This document shows, piece by piece, positions 26,682 through 33,289 of a stretch of 33,289 nt of DNA. The DNA comes from Deltaproteobacteria bacterium (GTDB lineage Bacteria; Desulfobacterota; JADFXK01), in contig JADFYN010000012.1 in the NCBI GenBank assembly GCA_015233055.1, positions 1-33,289 of the forward strand, in the 5' to 3' direction. The translations under genes and the position numbers were made by a program. Position 1 is the stretch's first letter, and each line of letters opens with the position of its first letter. The notes below the pieces were generated by a model, which made no database searches, was not told the DNA's origin, and was given only the letters and a program-made list of their open reading frames with translations.

Positions 26682-27121
26682 GCCAGACCGTCAATTGTCC
26701 TTCATGTGGGGCGGAGGTCATGACCTACCGCAACCCCATCCCGACCGTAGATATCATTATAGAGGTGACGCCCGGCCGGTTTGTTTTGATTCAGCGGGCT
26801 AATCCCCCCTATGGGTGGGCCTTGCCCGGCGGCTACGTGGATTATGGCGAATCATTAGAAGCGGCGGCTGTCCGCGAGGCATTTGAAGAGACCGGTCTGC
26901 GGGTCAAACTTATGCGACAACTGGGTGCCTATTCGGACCCAAAGCGGGATCCCCGGCAGCACAACATTTCCATAGTCTTTGTCGCTTCGGCGTCAGGTGT
27001 GCCCCAGGCTGGTGATGACGCCAAAGATCTGGGTATTTTTACCGAGACCACCCTACCCATCGATCTGGCTTTTGATCATGCCCAGATACTGGCCGATTAT
27101 TTTACCTCCTTAAAATCATAA
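26678..27121 (+). CDS. NUDIX hydrolase, ADP-ribose pyrophosphatase-like
   Basis: A 147-aa protein with the full Nudix box G-x5-E-x7-REAFEETGL at residues 52-74. It should hydrolyse a nucleoside diphosphate linked to another group. The N-terminus has one CPSC pair (7-10), recalling the zinc-ribbon start of NADH pyrophosphatase-like relatives, but no second CxxC is seen. It is translationally coupled to dnaB by ATGA. Its substrate (ADP-ribose, oxidised nucleotides or others) cannot be told from the sequence. The gene ends the operon. Confidence 0.92.
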   Translation: MSQTVNCPSCGAEVMTYRNPIPTVDIIIEVTPGRFVLIQRANPPYGWALPGGYVDYGESLEAAAVREAFEETGLRVKLMRQLGAYSDPKRDPRQHNISIVFVASASGVPQAGDDAKDLGIFTETTLPIDLAFDHAQILADYFTSLKS

Positions 27122-27456
27122 CTTCAGACGCTTCCTCTTCATTTCGTTTAAGGGTCATACCGCCGTGCCTATCCGTGCCATCAACGACTTGACAATTTGA
27201 CCCGTAGAGCGTTAACACCCGGATCGCTGCTGCTGTCCATACCCAAATCATTCAAACGTCTATTCGCGAAATATAAACTAAAAGTTGACCGGTGATGGGT
27301 CATCTTCGATGTATGCCATTCCCGCTACGGTCGATGTGGTCCGGCAGGTGTTTTATCCTAATCCATCCCACCAAGAAAGTGATTAATCCATTCGCGTGTT
27401 CAACGACGTGAATATGCCCCGGTATGGGGCCAAGCAGGATCTGAGTTGTGGCTGAA

Positions 27457-27476
27457 ACCCGGCACTATAGCCGGGT
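27457..27476 (+). terminator. Weak terminator-like hairpin
   Basis: A 7-bp stem acccggc/gccgggt with a 6-nt loop (actata) is followed by cctttgt. It lies about 335 bp after the NUDIX stop, so assignment to the dnaB operon is uncertain. Confidence 0.35.
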
Positions 27477-27699
27477 CCTTTGTCTGTCCGGGATCTCTAT
27501 TGTCGATTACCTGCATTATTGTCGATTATTCGGTGTTTCGCGTGAATTAGATGCTTCGAGATTATTTTAAGCTTGCTGGGCGGCCGGTCTGGACAAATAC
27601 ATGGCTTTATCCCGTCTGCATTTTTGTAAACAATATAACTATACTGTTGACATTGTAAACGGGTTTTGATAATGAACGGTGACAGCGTGTCGAATATAT

Positions 27700-27742
27700 G
27701 GGGCATAAGGTATTCACGATTTATAGGGGCATAAGGTGTTCA
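27700..27742. repeat. Two direct repeats of 17 bp, 26 bp apart
   Basis: ggggcataaggtattca (27700-27716) and ggggcataaggtgttca (27726-27742) differ at one base. They lie beside an A+T-rich tract upstream of the response-regulator promoters. A protein-binding site or a remnant of a mobile element is possible. Confidence 0.6.
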
Positions 27743-27954
27743 TAAGTTCAGGTGAGCCGAAATTTTTTTTGGGTGGTGCGGAAAAAAATTATATAATTTA
27801 TAACTAGCCATTGATTAAGAATATAGAATGTTGGTTTAAAACAGCTTTGTTAAATATATGGCCACTGATTTTACTACTAAAAAATGATAAACAACCCAAT
27901 AATACGACTATTTCTGCGGTGTACGAATGATATGTTGCAACATCCTAAGGTCGC

Positions 27955-27983
27955 TTGACAATCACCTTTTTTTGTGGTTTAAT
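27955..27983 (+). promoter_or_regulatory. Candidate promoter P1 upstream of the response regulator
   Basis: TTGACA (27955-27960), 17-bp spacer, TTTAAT (27978-27983). Transcription would begin near 27990, leaving a leader of about 315 nt before the response-regulator ATG. The -35 is perfect, and the long leader is the unusual part. Confidence 0.65.
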
Positions 27984-28110
27984 AACCTCGGGAACCAATC
28001 AGGTTCATTCGGAGAAATAATTACCTCAGGCTCCTGAATCTACGGCAATGGCCTACCGAAAATACGGCCTTATGTTCGCCTGACTTGGGAACCCACGGTT
28101 GCGGAACCTG
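27984..28110 (+). ncRNA. Possibly structured leader RNA, class unknown
   Basis: Just after promoter P1, CAGGTTC (28000-28006) can pair with GAACCTG (28104-28110), enclosing about 97 nt with further short hairpins (for example ggccta...acggcc and gggaaccc). The same CAGGTTC can also pair with upstream ggaacc (27991-27996), giving two mutually exclusive folds, as in attenuators or riboswitches. I do not recognise a known riboswitch consensus. Confidence 0.3.
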
Positions 28111-28180
28111 ACCGAAAAAGAAATACCGCGGCCGCCTGGAGTAACACCCCGACGAGTGTTTAATCTTTATGACGTTAGTA

Positions 28181-28208
28181 TTGACTGCCTGATTATTTGA
28201 ATTATAGT
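28181..28208 (+). promoter_or_regulatory. Candidate promoter P2 of the response regulator
   Basis: TTGACT (28181-28186), 16-bp spacer, TATAGT (28203-28208). The predicted start near 28215 would leave a leader of about 90 nt. It would bypass the leader region that follows promoter P1. Confidence 0.6.
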
Positions 28209-28307
28209 TTAATGGTTGGTTAGGGCTGTGGCTAAGGCCGTAACCAGGTGGGGATGTTGTCACTAATCCCTCTTCTCGATGACCGGACTAACCGATGGAG
28301 TGATCAT

Positions 28308-29327
28308 ATGGGCTTGGAGAATAGCACGGAATCTCTAAGGATTCTTCTGGTGGAAGACAATGAGAATGATGTGAAGGCCTTTAAACGTTCTTTTAAAACC
28401 AGCCGGATCCCCCATAAAATTACCTTGGTGGATAGGGCTGAGACGGCCTTGGAAACCCTTGAAACTGATGCTTCCCTTTTTGATGTCGTGGTCATTGACC
28501 ATGGCTTACCCGGCATGAACGGCCTGGAGTTGTGTGTCAGCCTTCGTGAACGAAGCGTCCCCTTACCCTTGGTGATGCAAACCGGCATGGGATCTGAGAA
28601 ACTTGCCGTTCAAGCCCTCAAATCCGGGGTGGATGATTACCTGATAAAGGATTCATCCAGCAATTATCTTGAGATATTGCCGATACATTTGTTAAAAGTT
28701 GTCCGCAACCACCGAGACCGTCTGGCCCGCCAAAAGGCGGAGGATGAACTTAAGAATTATCATATCCACCTGGAGCGATTGGTTGAGGAACGCACCGCCG
28801 ATCTGGTTCGCGCCAATGAACTGCTTGAAAAAGAAATTACCGAAAGAAAGCGGACCGAAGAGGCCTTACGTCGGAGAGAAATGGAGTTGGAGTCTCAATC
28901 GAAATACCTCGAAGAGGTCAATTCGGCCCTTAAGGTATTGTTGAGCCAGCGGGAGCAGGACAAGAAAGCCTTTAAGGAAAATGTGTTGTCATCCGTTAAA
29001 GAGCTGGTCATGCCTTACTTCAAGGATTTGAGAAAAACGGACTTGACCTCGCAACAACTGACTCTGGTCAATATTCTGGAATCCAACCTGGAAAACATCA
29101 TATCTCCTTTCGTCGGTAACCTGGCGTCGAGATTCTTAAATCTGACCCCCACGGAGATTCGAGTGGCCGGTTTGATCAAAGACGGCAAGAAAAATAGAGA
29201 CATCGCCCAGATGTTGGGACTCTCCGAAAACACGGTCATCTTTCATCGGGCCAATATTCGCGGAAAACTCAAACTGAAGAATAAAAAGGCCAACCTCAGA
29301 TCTTATCTCCTCTCGTTGAACCGGTAA
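28308..29327 (+). CDS. Response regulator: REC receiver, coiled coil, LuxR-type HTH
   Basis: A 339-aa regulator. The receiver (about 10-130) has the acidic pair in VEDNEND (Asp17), phosphoacceptor Asp64 (VVIDHGLPGMNG), Thr92 and Lys114 (DYLIKD). A long charged coiled coil follows (about 140-225, with 'LERLVEERTADLVRANELL'), like the signal helices of histidine kinases. The C-terminal LuxR/FixJ HTH covers about 275-339 ('LTPTEIRVAGLIKDGKKNRDIAQMLGLSENTV'). Usual NarL-type regulators join REC and HTH by a short linker, so the inserted coiled coil is unusual. The start at 28308 has GGAG 7 bp upstream and is preferred over the tracked 28248. No partner histidine kinase is adjacent. Confidence 0.9.
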   Translation: MGLENSTESLRILLVEDNENDVKAFKRSFKTSRIPHKITLVDRAETALETLETDASLFDVVVIDHGLPGMNGLELCVSLRERSVPLPLVMQTGMGSEKLAVQALKSGVDDYLIKDSSSNYLEILPIHLLKVVRNHRDRLARQKAEDELKNYHIHLERLVEERTADLVRANELLEKEITERKRTEEALRRREMELESQSKYLEEVNSALKVLLSQREQDKKAFKENVLSSVKELVMPYFKDLRKTDLTSQQLTLVNILESNLENIISPFVGNLASRFLNLTPTEIRVAGLIKDGKKNRDIAQMLGLSENTVIFHRANIRGKLKLKNKKANLRSYLLSLNR

Positions 29328-29389
29328 GACCCGGCCACAGGATGCGTCGGGCGCATCAAACCAAATGATGGATTAAAGTAGGGCTTAAC

Positions 29390-30460
29390 GTGTATATAAA
29401 AGAACATATCAAAGCCATGACTCCATATTTACCACCCTTGGAAGGTCGGGCCTCAGAAGGCAAGTATACCCTGTTGGATTTTAACGAAAGAACGGCGCCT
29501 CCCGGTCCGGCGGTGCTTAATGCCCTCCGGACTTTTATCGATTCAGGAGCCGTCCAGGCATATCCCGAATATGGCGATTTGGAGGCTAAGATCGCCAAAT
29601 ACGCCGAAGTTCCGGCCGGCCAGGTGATGGTCACCAACGGATCCGATCAAGGGATTGAGATCATCTACCGGGCCGGCGTAAGCTTCGGTGACGGAGTTAT
29701 TATTCCCTCACCCAGCTTCGCCATGTTTTATCAGGTGGCCGGGGTTGAAGGGGCCAGGCTCATCCGCCCCAGTTATCACGAGGACCTGTCTTTTCCCGCG
29801 TCGGACGTCCTGGCCGCTCTCTCTCCGGGAGTCAAGCTGGTGGTTATCGTTAGCCCAAATAATCCTACCGGATCGGTAGCCTCGGAAGAGCAGGTCAGGG
29901 CTATCCTGGATAAGGCGGCCGGCCTGGGCGCGGCAGTCCTGTTAGACGAAGCCTATTTCGAGTTCCACCGCCGGTCTTTCAAGCATCTGATTCTCTCTTA
30001 TGCCAATCTGTTCATTATCAGAACATTTTCCAAGGCGTTTGGGCTCCCTTCTTTACGGGTCGGGTACGTTATTTCCCGTGAAGAGAACATCAAAGAACTC
30101 CTCAAGATCAGAGGACCATATGACGTCAATATGCCGGCTCGAGTGGGGGTCATGGCGGCGCTGGATCAACTTGACTATGTTCAAGAATACGTCCAGGAGG
30201 TGATGGGTCGGTCCAAGCCCTTGTTGGAATCGTTTTTTGATCAGCACGGGGTGAGTTACTATCCTTCGTGGGCCAATTTTATCACATTTAGACCACCGGA
30301 TCAGATGGCCGCGTTTGAGGCTCTCAAGTTACAAGGTATCTTGGTTAGACCCAGATCCGGCCCCTGCATTGACGGGACGTTGCGAGTGAGTTTGGGAACC
30401 GTCCGTGAGACCCGGCTCTTTATTGATGCCTACAAGCATTATCTAGACCAGGGAACATGA
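29390..30460 (+). CDS. HisC-like PLP-dependent aminotransferase (histidinol-phosphate type)
   Basis: A 356-aa fold-type I aminotransferase. Features seen are 'NGSDQGI' (PLP phosphate region), SPNNPTG (155-161), DEAYFEF (186-192) and the PLP-binding Lys215 in RTFSKAFGLPSLRVGY. The sequence is most like histidinol-phosphate aminotransferase (L-histidinol phosphate + 2-oxoglutarate to imidazole acetol phosphate + glutamate), but no other his gene is nearby, so a related role such as aromatic amino acid transamination or a CobD-like activity is possible. Start is GTG at 29390 with a weak AGGG; ATG at 29417 is an alternative. Confidence 0.88.
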   Translation: MYIKEHIKAMTPYLPPLEGRASEGKYTLLDFNERTAPPGPAVLNALRTFIDSGAVQAYPEYGDLEAKIAKYAEVPAGQVMVTNGSDQGIEIIYRAGVSFGDGVIIPSPSFAMFYQVAGVEGARLIRPSYHEDLSFPASDVLAALSPGVKLVVIVSPNNPTGSVASEEQVRAILDKAAGLGAAVLLDEAYFEFHRRSFKHLILSYANLFIIRTFSKAFGLPSLRVGYVISREENIKELLKIRGPYDVNMPARVGVMAALDQLDYVQEYVQEVMGRSKPLLESFFDQHGVSYYPSWANFITFRPPDQMAAFEALKLQGILVRPRSGPCIDGTLRVSLGTVRETRLFIDAYKHYLDQGT

Positions 30461-30560
30461 ATAACCGGGGGCACTAATTGAACCGGCCCGGTCTGATTCA
30501 ACAGCCCCGGCATTCTAAAGAAAAGCCCGGCCGAGAGAGCGCAGAGTTTTTTTAGCTTAT

Positions 30561-30598
30561 AGCGGTTATTTCTATATTAACATAGCGAAATAACTGGC
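30561..30598. repeat. Small inverted repeat after hisC-like gene
   Basis: GTTATTTC (30565-30572) and GAAATAAC (30587-30594) form a perfect 8-bp inverted pair with a 14-nt spacer and partial flanking pairing. No T-tract follows, so it is not an obvious terminator. The rest of 30461-30749 shows no gene. Confidence 0.4.
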
Positions 30599-30749
30599 TA
30601 TGTCGAAAGCCGAGAAATGTCTGCGTTTTCTTTTTTTCTATCCTCCTCGATTAGGTTTCAAATAGCTCAATGGGGAACTCGGGGGGGGAATTAAGGAGTA
30701 ATGTCATTAACTTAATCTGAAAAGCTTTCTGTCGATGATAGCTCCTCTA

Positions 30750-30996
30750 AAGCCCCAACGGGGCGCTCTAGGTTAGCCCAGGGCAACGCCCTGGGAAATA
30801 CGGTTAGTTACGTGTCAGCAAGATGGTCAGGAGGTCGGCCAGCCCCCAAAGTCATTTTCTTTGAAGAGATATCCGGCTACGGCTGAAGTACGGAATTGCC
30901 GGAGATTTTATGTGGGCATTATAGGTTGTTTTATATGGCATTACACCCTACCCAGGGCGCTCCCCTGGGCTAACCTAGAGCGCCCCGTTGGGGCTT
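30750..30996. repeat. 247-bp element bounded by 46-bp inverted repeats
   Basis: The 46-bp arms at 30750-30795 and 30951-30996 are inverted copies with only two mismatches. Each arm is itself built from two palindromes, agccccaacggggc and gcccagggcaacgccctggg. The 155-bp interior has no ORF. This is the pattern of a REP doublet or MITE; the 'agccccaacgggg' and 'cccagggc' palindromes recur in many bacterial genomes. It lies between convergent hisC-like and chemoreceptor genes, where it could also act as a bidirectional transcription barrier. Confidence 0.8.
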
Positions 30997-31095
30997 AATC
31001 AGAATTGACCATATTAGATAAATCGATACATCTCAATCGCGACCTATCCGAATCATTTTTCACGAATTGTTTTTCTCACCTAAAACACTCAGTTA

Positions 31096-33219
31096 TCAAA
31101 CCTGAAATTTTTTGACGATCACTTCGAGGTGTCCCGCCACCTTGGCCAATTCGGATGCCGCCGCGTTGATCTGTCGGGCGCTGGTATTGCTGTCCGCTGC
31201 GGCGTAGCTGACGCCGTGAATGTTGGCTGAGGCTTCATGGACGCCACGCGCGGCTTCACCGACATTCTGAGACATGTCATTGGCCCCCTTGGCCACCTCG
31301 GCGATGGAGCCGGCGATGTCATTCACTCCGGAAGCCGCTTGAGAAACGTTGGAAGAAATCTCGTTGGCCGCTTTGGTTTGTTGTTCCACCGAAGAGGAAA
31401 TGAGGTCCACCGATTCACTAATGGTGGTTATAATGTTTGAGACCTCTTTTATGACCTTCACCGCCTCCTGCGTGTTCAGTTGTACCCCTTCTATTTTATT
31501 GGCAATGTCTTCTGCCGCTTGAGCGCTCTGATTAGCCAGTTCCTTGATTTCGTTAGCCACTACGGCAAAGCCCTTGCCGGCATCACCGGCCGATGCTGCT
31601 TCGATGGTGGCGTTCAGGGCCAGGAGGTTGGTTTGTTCGGCTATCCGTTTAATGACTTCGGTGACTTTGCCGATGGCCTGGGCCGCGGTTCCCAAGGTGT
31701 TCATGGTTGTGGTTGCGTTGGAAGACATCTTAGTGGCTTTGTTGGCTATTTTGGCGCCATCCTCGGCGCTTCTGGCCACATCGCTTATAGACATGGTCAT
31801 CTCTTCAATGGCGCTGGCCACGGTGTTCATATTCTGTGACATCTGTTCTGCGGCTGAGGATACGGTGGAGATATTGACGCTCATCTCTTCCGCCGCGGAG
31901 GCCATGGTGTTTATGTTCGATGACATCTGTTCCGTGGCCCCGGCGACATTATTGGCCTGAGTGGTCATCTCTTCAGAGTTGGCGACCAGGGTTGAAGAAA
32001 CGGCTGAAAGCTCTTCCGACTGGGAGGCCAGCGCCTTGGCGTTGTCCTGGATTTGTTTGATTAGAGTGGCCAGTTGATCGCAGGATTGGTCCAAAGAACG
32101 GGACATCTCTCCAATTTCGTCTTGTCTGTCCAGGTTCAGCCTTTTGGTCAGATCCCCGGCGGCAATGGCATTGGCTAAGCCGACAGCCTGACGAATCGGG
32201 TTAATAATGCCTCGGGCAATCAGTGTGGCGATAATAATCCCAAGAATCACCGCGAGGACCAGGCCGACGTTCATAATAATTGACGCCGAGGACATGGCCG
32301 CGACTGTTTTGTCCGCTCGGGTGATCGTCTCATTCGTGCCGCCCTGAGAAGTCTCCGCGGCCAGTTTCAACACTTCATGGGCCACGTCGTTTGCTTTTTT
32401 GTTCACGTCTTCCAATTGTTGCCAGGTTTTTATATAATCAGATATAGTTGTTCTATATTCCTCTGCTCCAGCTTGGGCTTCCTTGAGGAGTCGCAGATTC
32501 TCTTCTTGATGGGTGGCCGCCTTCATTTCGTCGAGGTCCTTAAAAATGATCTCGAAACTCTTCATCCCGTCTTGTACGAACTGAATATTATCAGTCGCTT
32601 GAGTTTTATAGTTGGCGATTCGGACATTATGGCCGGCTTCAATAACGTCATTTATTTCATTGACCTTTTGATACCGCTCCAGGAGCTTGGCCTGCTTCTC
32701 GGAGGACTTGATTTCCTTATCAAAGCTGGCTCGCTGAATATCTTCATACGCCGAACAATTATCCATGAATTTCTTAGCCGCGGCATTGGCCCGCTGGCGG
32801 ATATCGGCGATAGCTTTTTGACTCGATACTGTTTCATTGATCAGGCGTTCATATTCCTTGATCTTTTCCTCGGCTCCAGCCACGCCTTCCCGCAGTTTCA
32901 CCAGGTTTGGGTATTTGTTAGCCAGACTTTTCCCATCATCCAAGGCTTTTTTAACCTTGGCCAAAGAGGCCAATCCTTCTTTGAGATATTTTTCGTTCTG
33001 GCTCAAGGCGTACCCTCGAACACCGTACATGGTTTCTAGAGACAATTTTTCCACGTCACCGGCGACAGTCGTCTCGGGTATGAACTGTTGAGCCAGTTCG
33101 ATGGATTGCCTGCCTACGGTATTCATGTTCCAACTAGCCATGATCCCAAGAATTAGTGTGATGGCGATTAATACCCCAAATCCCAGGCCGATTCTTAGTG
33201 ACAGTTTCAGGTTTTTCAT
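31096..33219 (-). CDS. Methyl-accepting chemotaxis protein with large helical sensor domain
   Basis: A 707-aa chemoreceptor. TM1 is about 10-30, a long helical periplasmic domain spans about 31-312, TM2 is about 315-337, and HAMP follows (about 338-390, 'INPIRQAVGLANAIAAGDLTKRL'). The cytoplasmic signalling hairpin has its tip at 'EQTNLLALNATIEAASAG' (528-545) and contacts the CheA/CheW array. The sensor of about 280 residues and its all-helical composition suggest a helical bimodular (HBM) type rather than a PAS/Cache fold, an inference. The 420-500 stretch shows regular 14-residue repeats rich in E-E/E-Q pairs as methylation sites. No C-terminal CheR pentapeptide is seen. AAGGAG precedes the start. 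Confidence 0.93.
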   Translation of the reverse strand: MKNLKLSLRIGLGFGVLIAITLILGIMASWNMNTVGRQSIELAQQFIPETTVAGDVEKLSLETMYGVRGYALSQNEKYLKEGLASLAKVKKALDDGKSLANKYPNLVKLREGVAGAEEKIKEYERLINETVSSQKAIADIRQRANAAAKKFMDNCSAYEDIQRASFDKEIKSSEKQAKLLERYQKVNEINDVIEAGHNVRIANYKTQATDNIQFVQDGMKSFEIIFKDLDEMKAATHQEENLRLLKEAQAGAEEYRTTISDYIKTWQQLEDVNKKANDVAHEVLKLAAETSQGGTNETITRADKTVAAMSSASIIMNVGLVLAVILGIIIATLIARGIINPIRQAVGLANAIAAGDLTKRLNLDRQDEIGEMSRSLDQSCDQLATLIKQIQDNAKALASQSEELSAVSSTLVANSEEMTTQANNVAGATEQMSSNINTMASAAEEMSVNISTVSSAAEQMSQNMNTVASAIEEMTMSISDVARSAEDGAKIANKATKMSSNATTTMNTLGTAAQAIGKVTEVIKRIAEQTNLLALNATIEAASAGDAGKGFAVVANEIKELANQSAQAAEDIANKIEGVQLNTQEAVKVIKEVSNIITTISESVDLISSSVEQQTKAANEISSNVSQAASGVNDIAGSIAEVAKGANDMSQNVGEAARGVHEASANIHGVSYAAADSNTSARQINAAASELAKVAGHLEVIVKKFQV

Positions 33220-33238
33220 TAGGATCTCCTTGGTATTG

Positions 33239-33256
33239 ATGTTAACGTATTAACAT
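33239..33256 (-). promoter_or_regulatory. Palindrome in the chemoreceptor leader, possible operator
   Basis: ATGTTAA (33239-33245) and TTAACAT (33250-33256) form a perfect 7-bp inverted repeat with a 4-bp spacer, about 20 bp upstream of the chemoreceptor start codon in an A+T-rich region. Size and symmetry suit a dimeric repressor. No promoter hexamers could be fixed with confidence near the window edge. Confidence 0.4.
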
Positions 33257-33289
33257 AATTTTAAAATTAAATGATGATAGGCTATCCGG

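Larger units (their letters stand above)
27122..27954. other. Gene-free stretch after the NUDIX gene
   Basis: No ORF here looks coding; the 69-aa minus ORF (27497-27706) has no recognisable features. Visible elements are a hairpin acccggc/gccgggt (27457-27476), two copies of attgtcgatta 19 bp apart (27499-27509 and 27518-27528), two copies of ggggcataaggt(a/g)ttca 26 bp apart (27700-27716 and 27726-27742), and a strongly A+T-rich tract at about 27760-27900. TTGACA at about 27650 with GATAAT 15 bp later could be a weak promoter. Confidence 0.6.

Noticed and set aside
27984-28110. A GEMM (c-di-GMP) riboswitch in the response-regulator leader
   Set aside because: The conserved core sequences of GEMM-I that I know are not found in order, so only an unnamed structured leader is claimed.
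28021-28263. 80-aa minus-strand ORF upstream of the response regulator
   Set aside because: It overlaps promoters and the putative leader on the other strand and has no protein-family features.
31790-31980. Tandem DNA repeat or CRISPR-like array
   Set aside because: The periodicity comes from the heptad and 14-residue repeats of the chemoreceptor signalling helices.

Overview
The window reads as a chromosomal segment of an anaerobic bacterium of Desulfobacterota (former Deltaproteobacteria) type. This is inferred from gene content and order, not from a database search: tig-clpP-clpX-lon in one block, rpsF-rpsR-DUF2232-rplI-dnaB in another, a two-subunit B12-dependent mutase, hydantoinase A/B-type carboxylase genes and a phenylacetate-CoA ligase-like enzyme. 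There are no rRNA genes, CRISPR arrays or complete insertion sequences. One tRNA gene, tRNA-Leu(UAG), is present.

Region 1 (1-10661, + strand) is a catabolic acyl-CoA cluster: the 3' part of a class III CoA-transferase, the small (B12-binding) and large (catalytic) subunits of a methylmalonyl-CoA-type mutase, a HyuA/HyuB pair and an AMP-forming aryl/acyl-CoA ligase. The set would fit activation and ATP-dependent carboxylation or hydrolysis of a substrate, followed by carbon-skeleton rearrangement through methylmalonyl-CoA; the actual substrate is unknown. The cluster is broken between hyuB and the ligase by an A+T-richer restriction-modification insert (about 7200-9300). Its adenine methyltransferase is intact and YhdJ-like. 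The partner endonuclease gene is split by one in-frame TAA.

Region 2 (10789-13109, + strand) is a two-gene ABC/AAA15-type ATPase plus DUF4435 (TOPRIM-like) cassette, the architecture of PARIS-type (AriA/AriB) or OLD-like anti-phage systems. With the adjacent R-M remnant it makes a small defence area.

Region 3 (13222-21890, - strand) holds a PilZ-GGDEF c-di-GMP protein, then the protein quality-control block lon, clpX, clpP, tig, and the tRNA-Leu gene upstream with a clear terminator.

Region 4 (22297-27121, + strand) is a ribosomal/replication operon with a near-consensus promoter: rpsF, rpsR, a DUF2232 membrane protein, rplI, dnaB and a NUDIX hydrolase. Two copies of a dispersed repeat precede rplI and dnaB.

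Region 5 (27122-33289) has a 1.2-kb gene-free stretch with two good promoters and a possibly structured leader, then a response regulator with a REC-coiled coil-LuxR layout, a HisC-like aminotransferase, a 247-bp element bounded by 46-bp inverted repeats, and a large chemoreceptor on the - strand.
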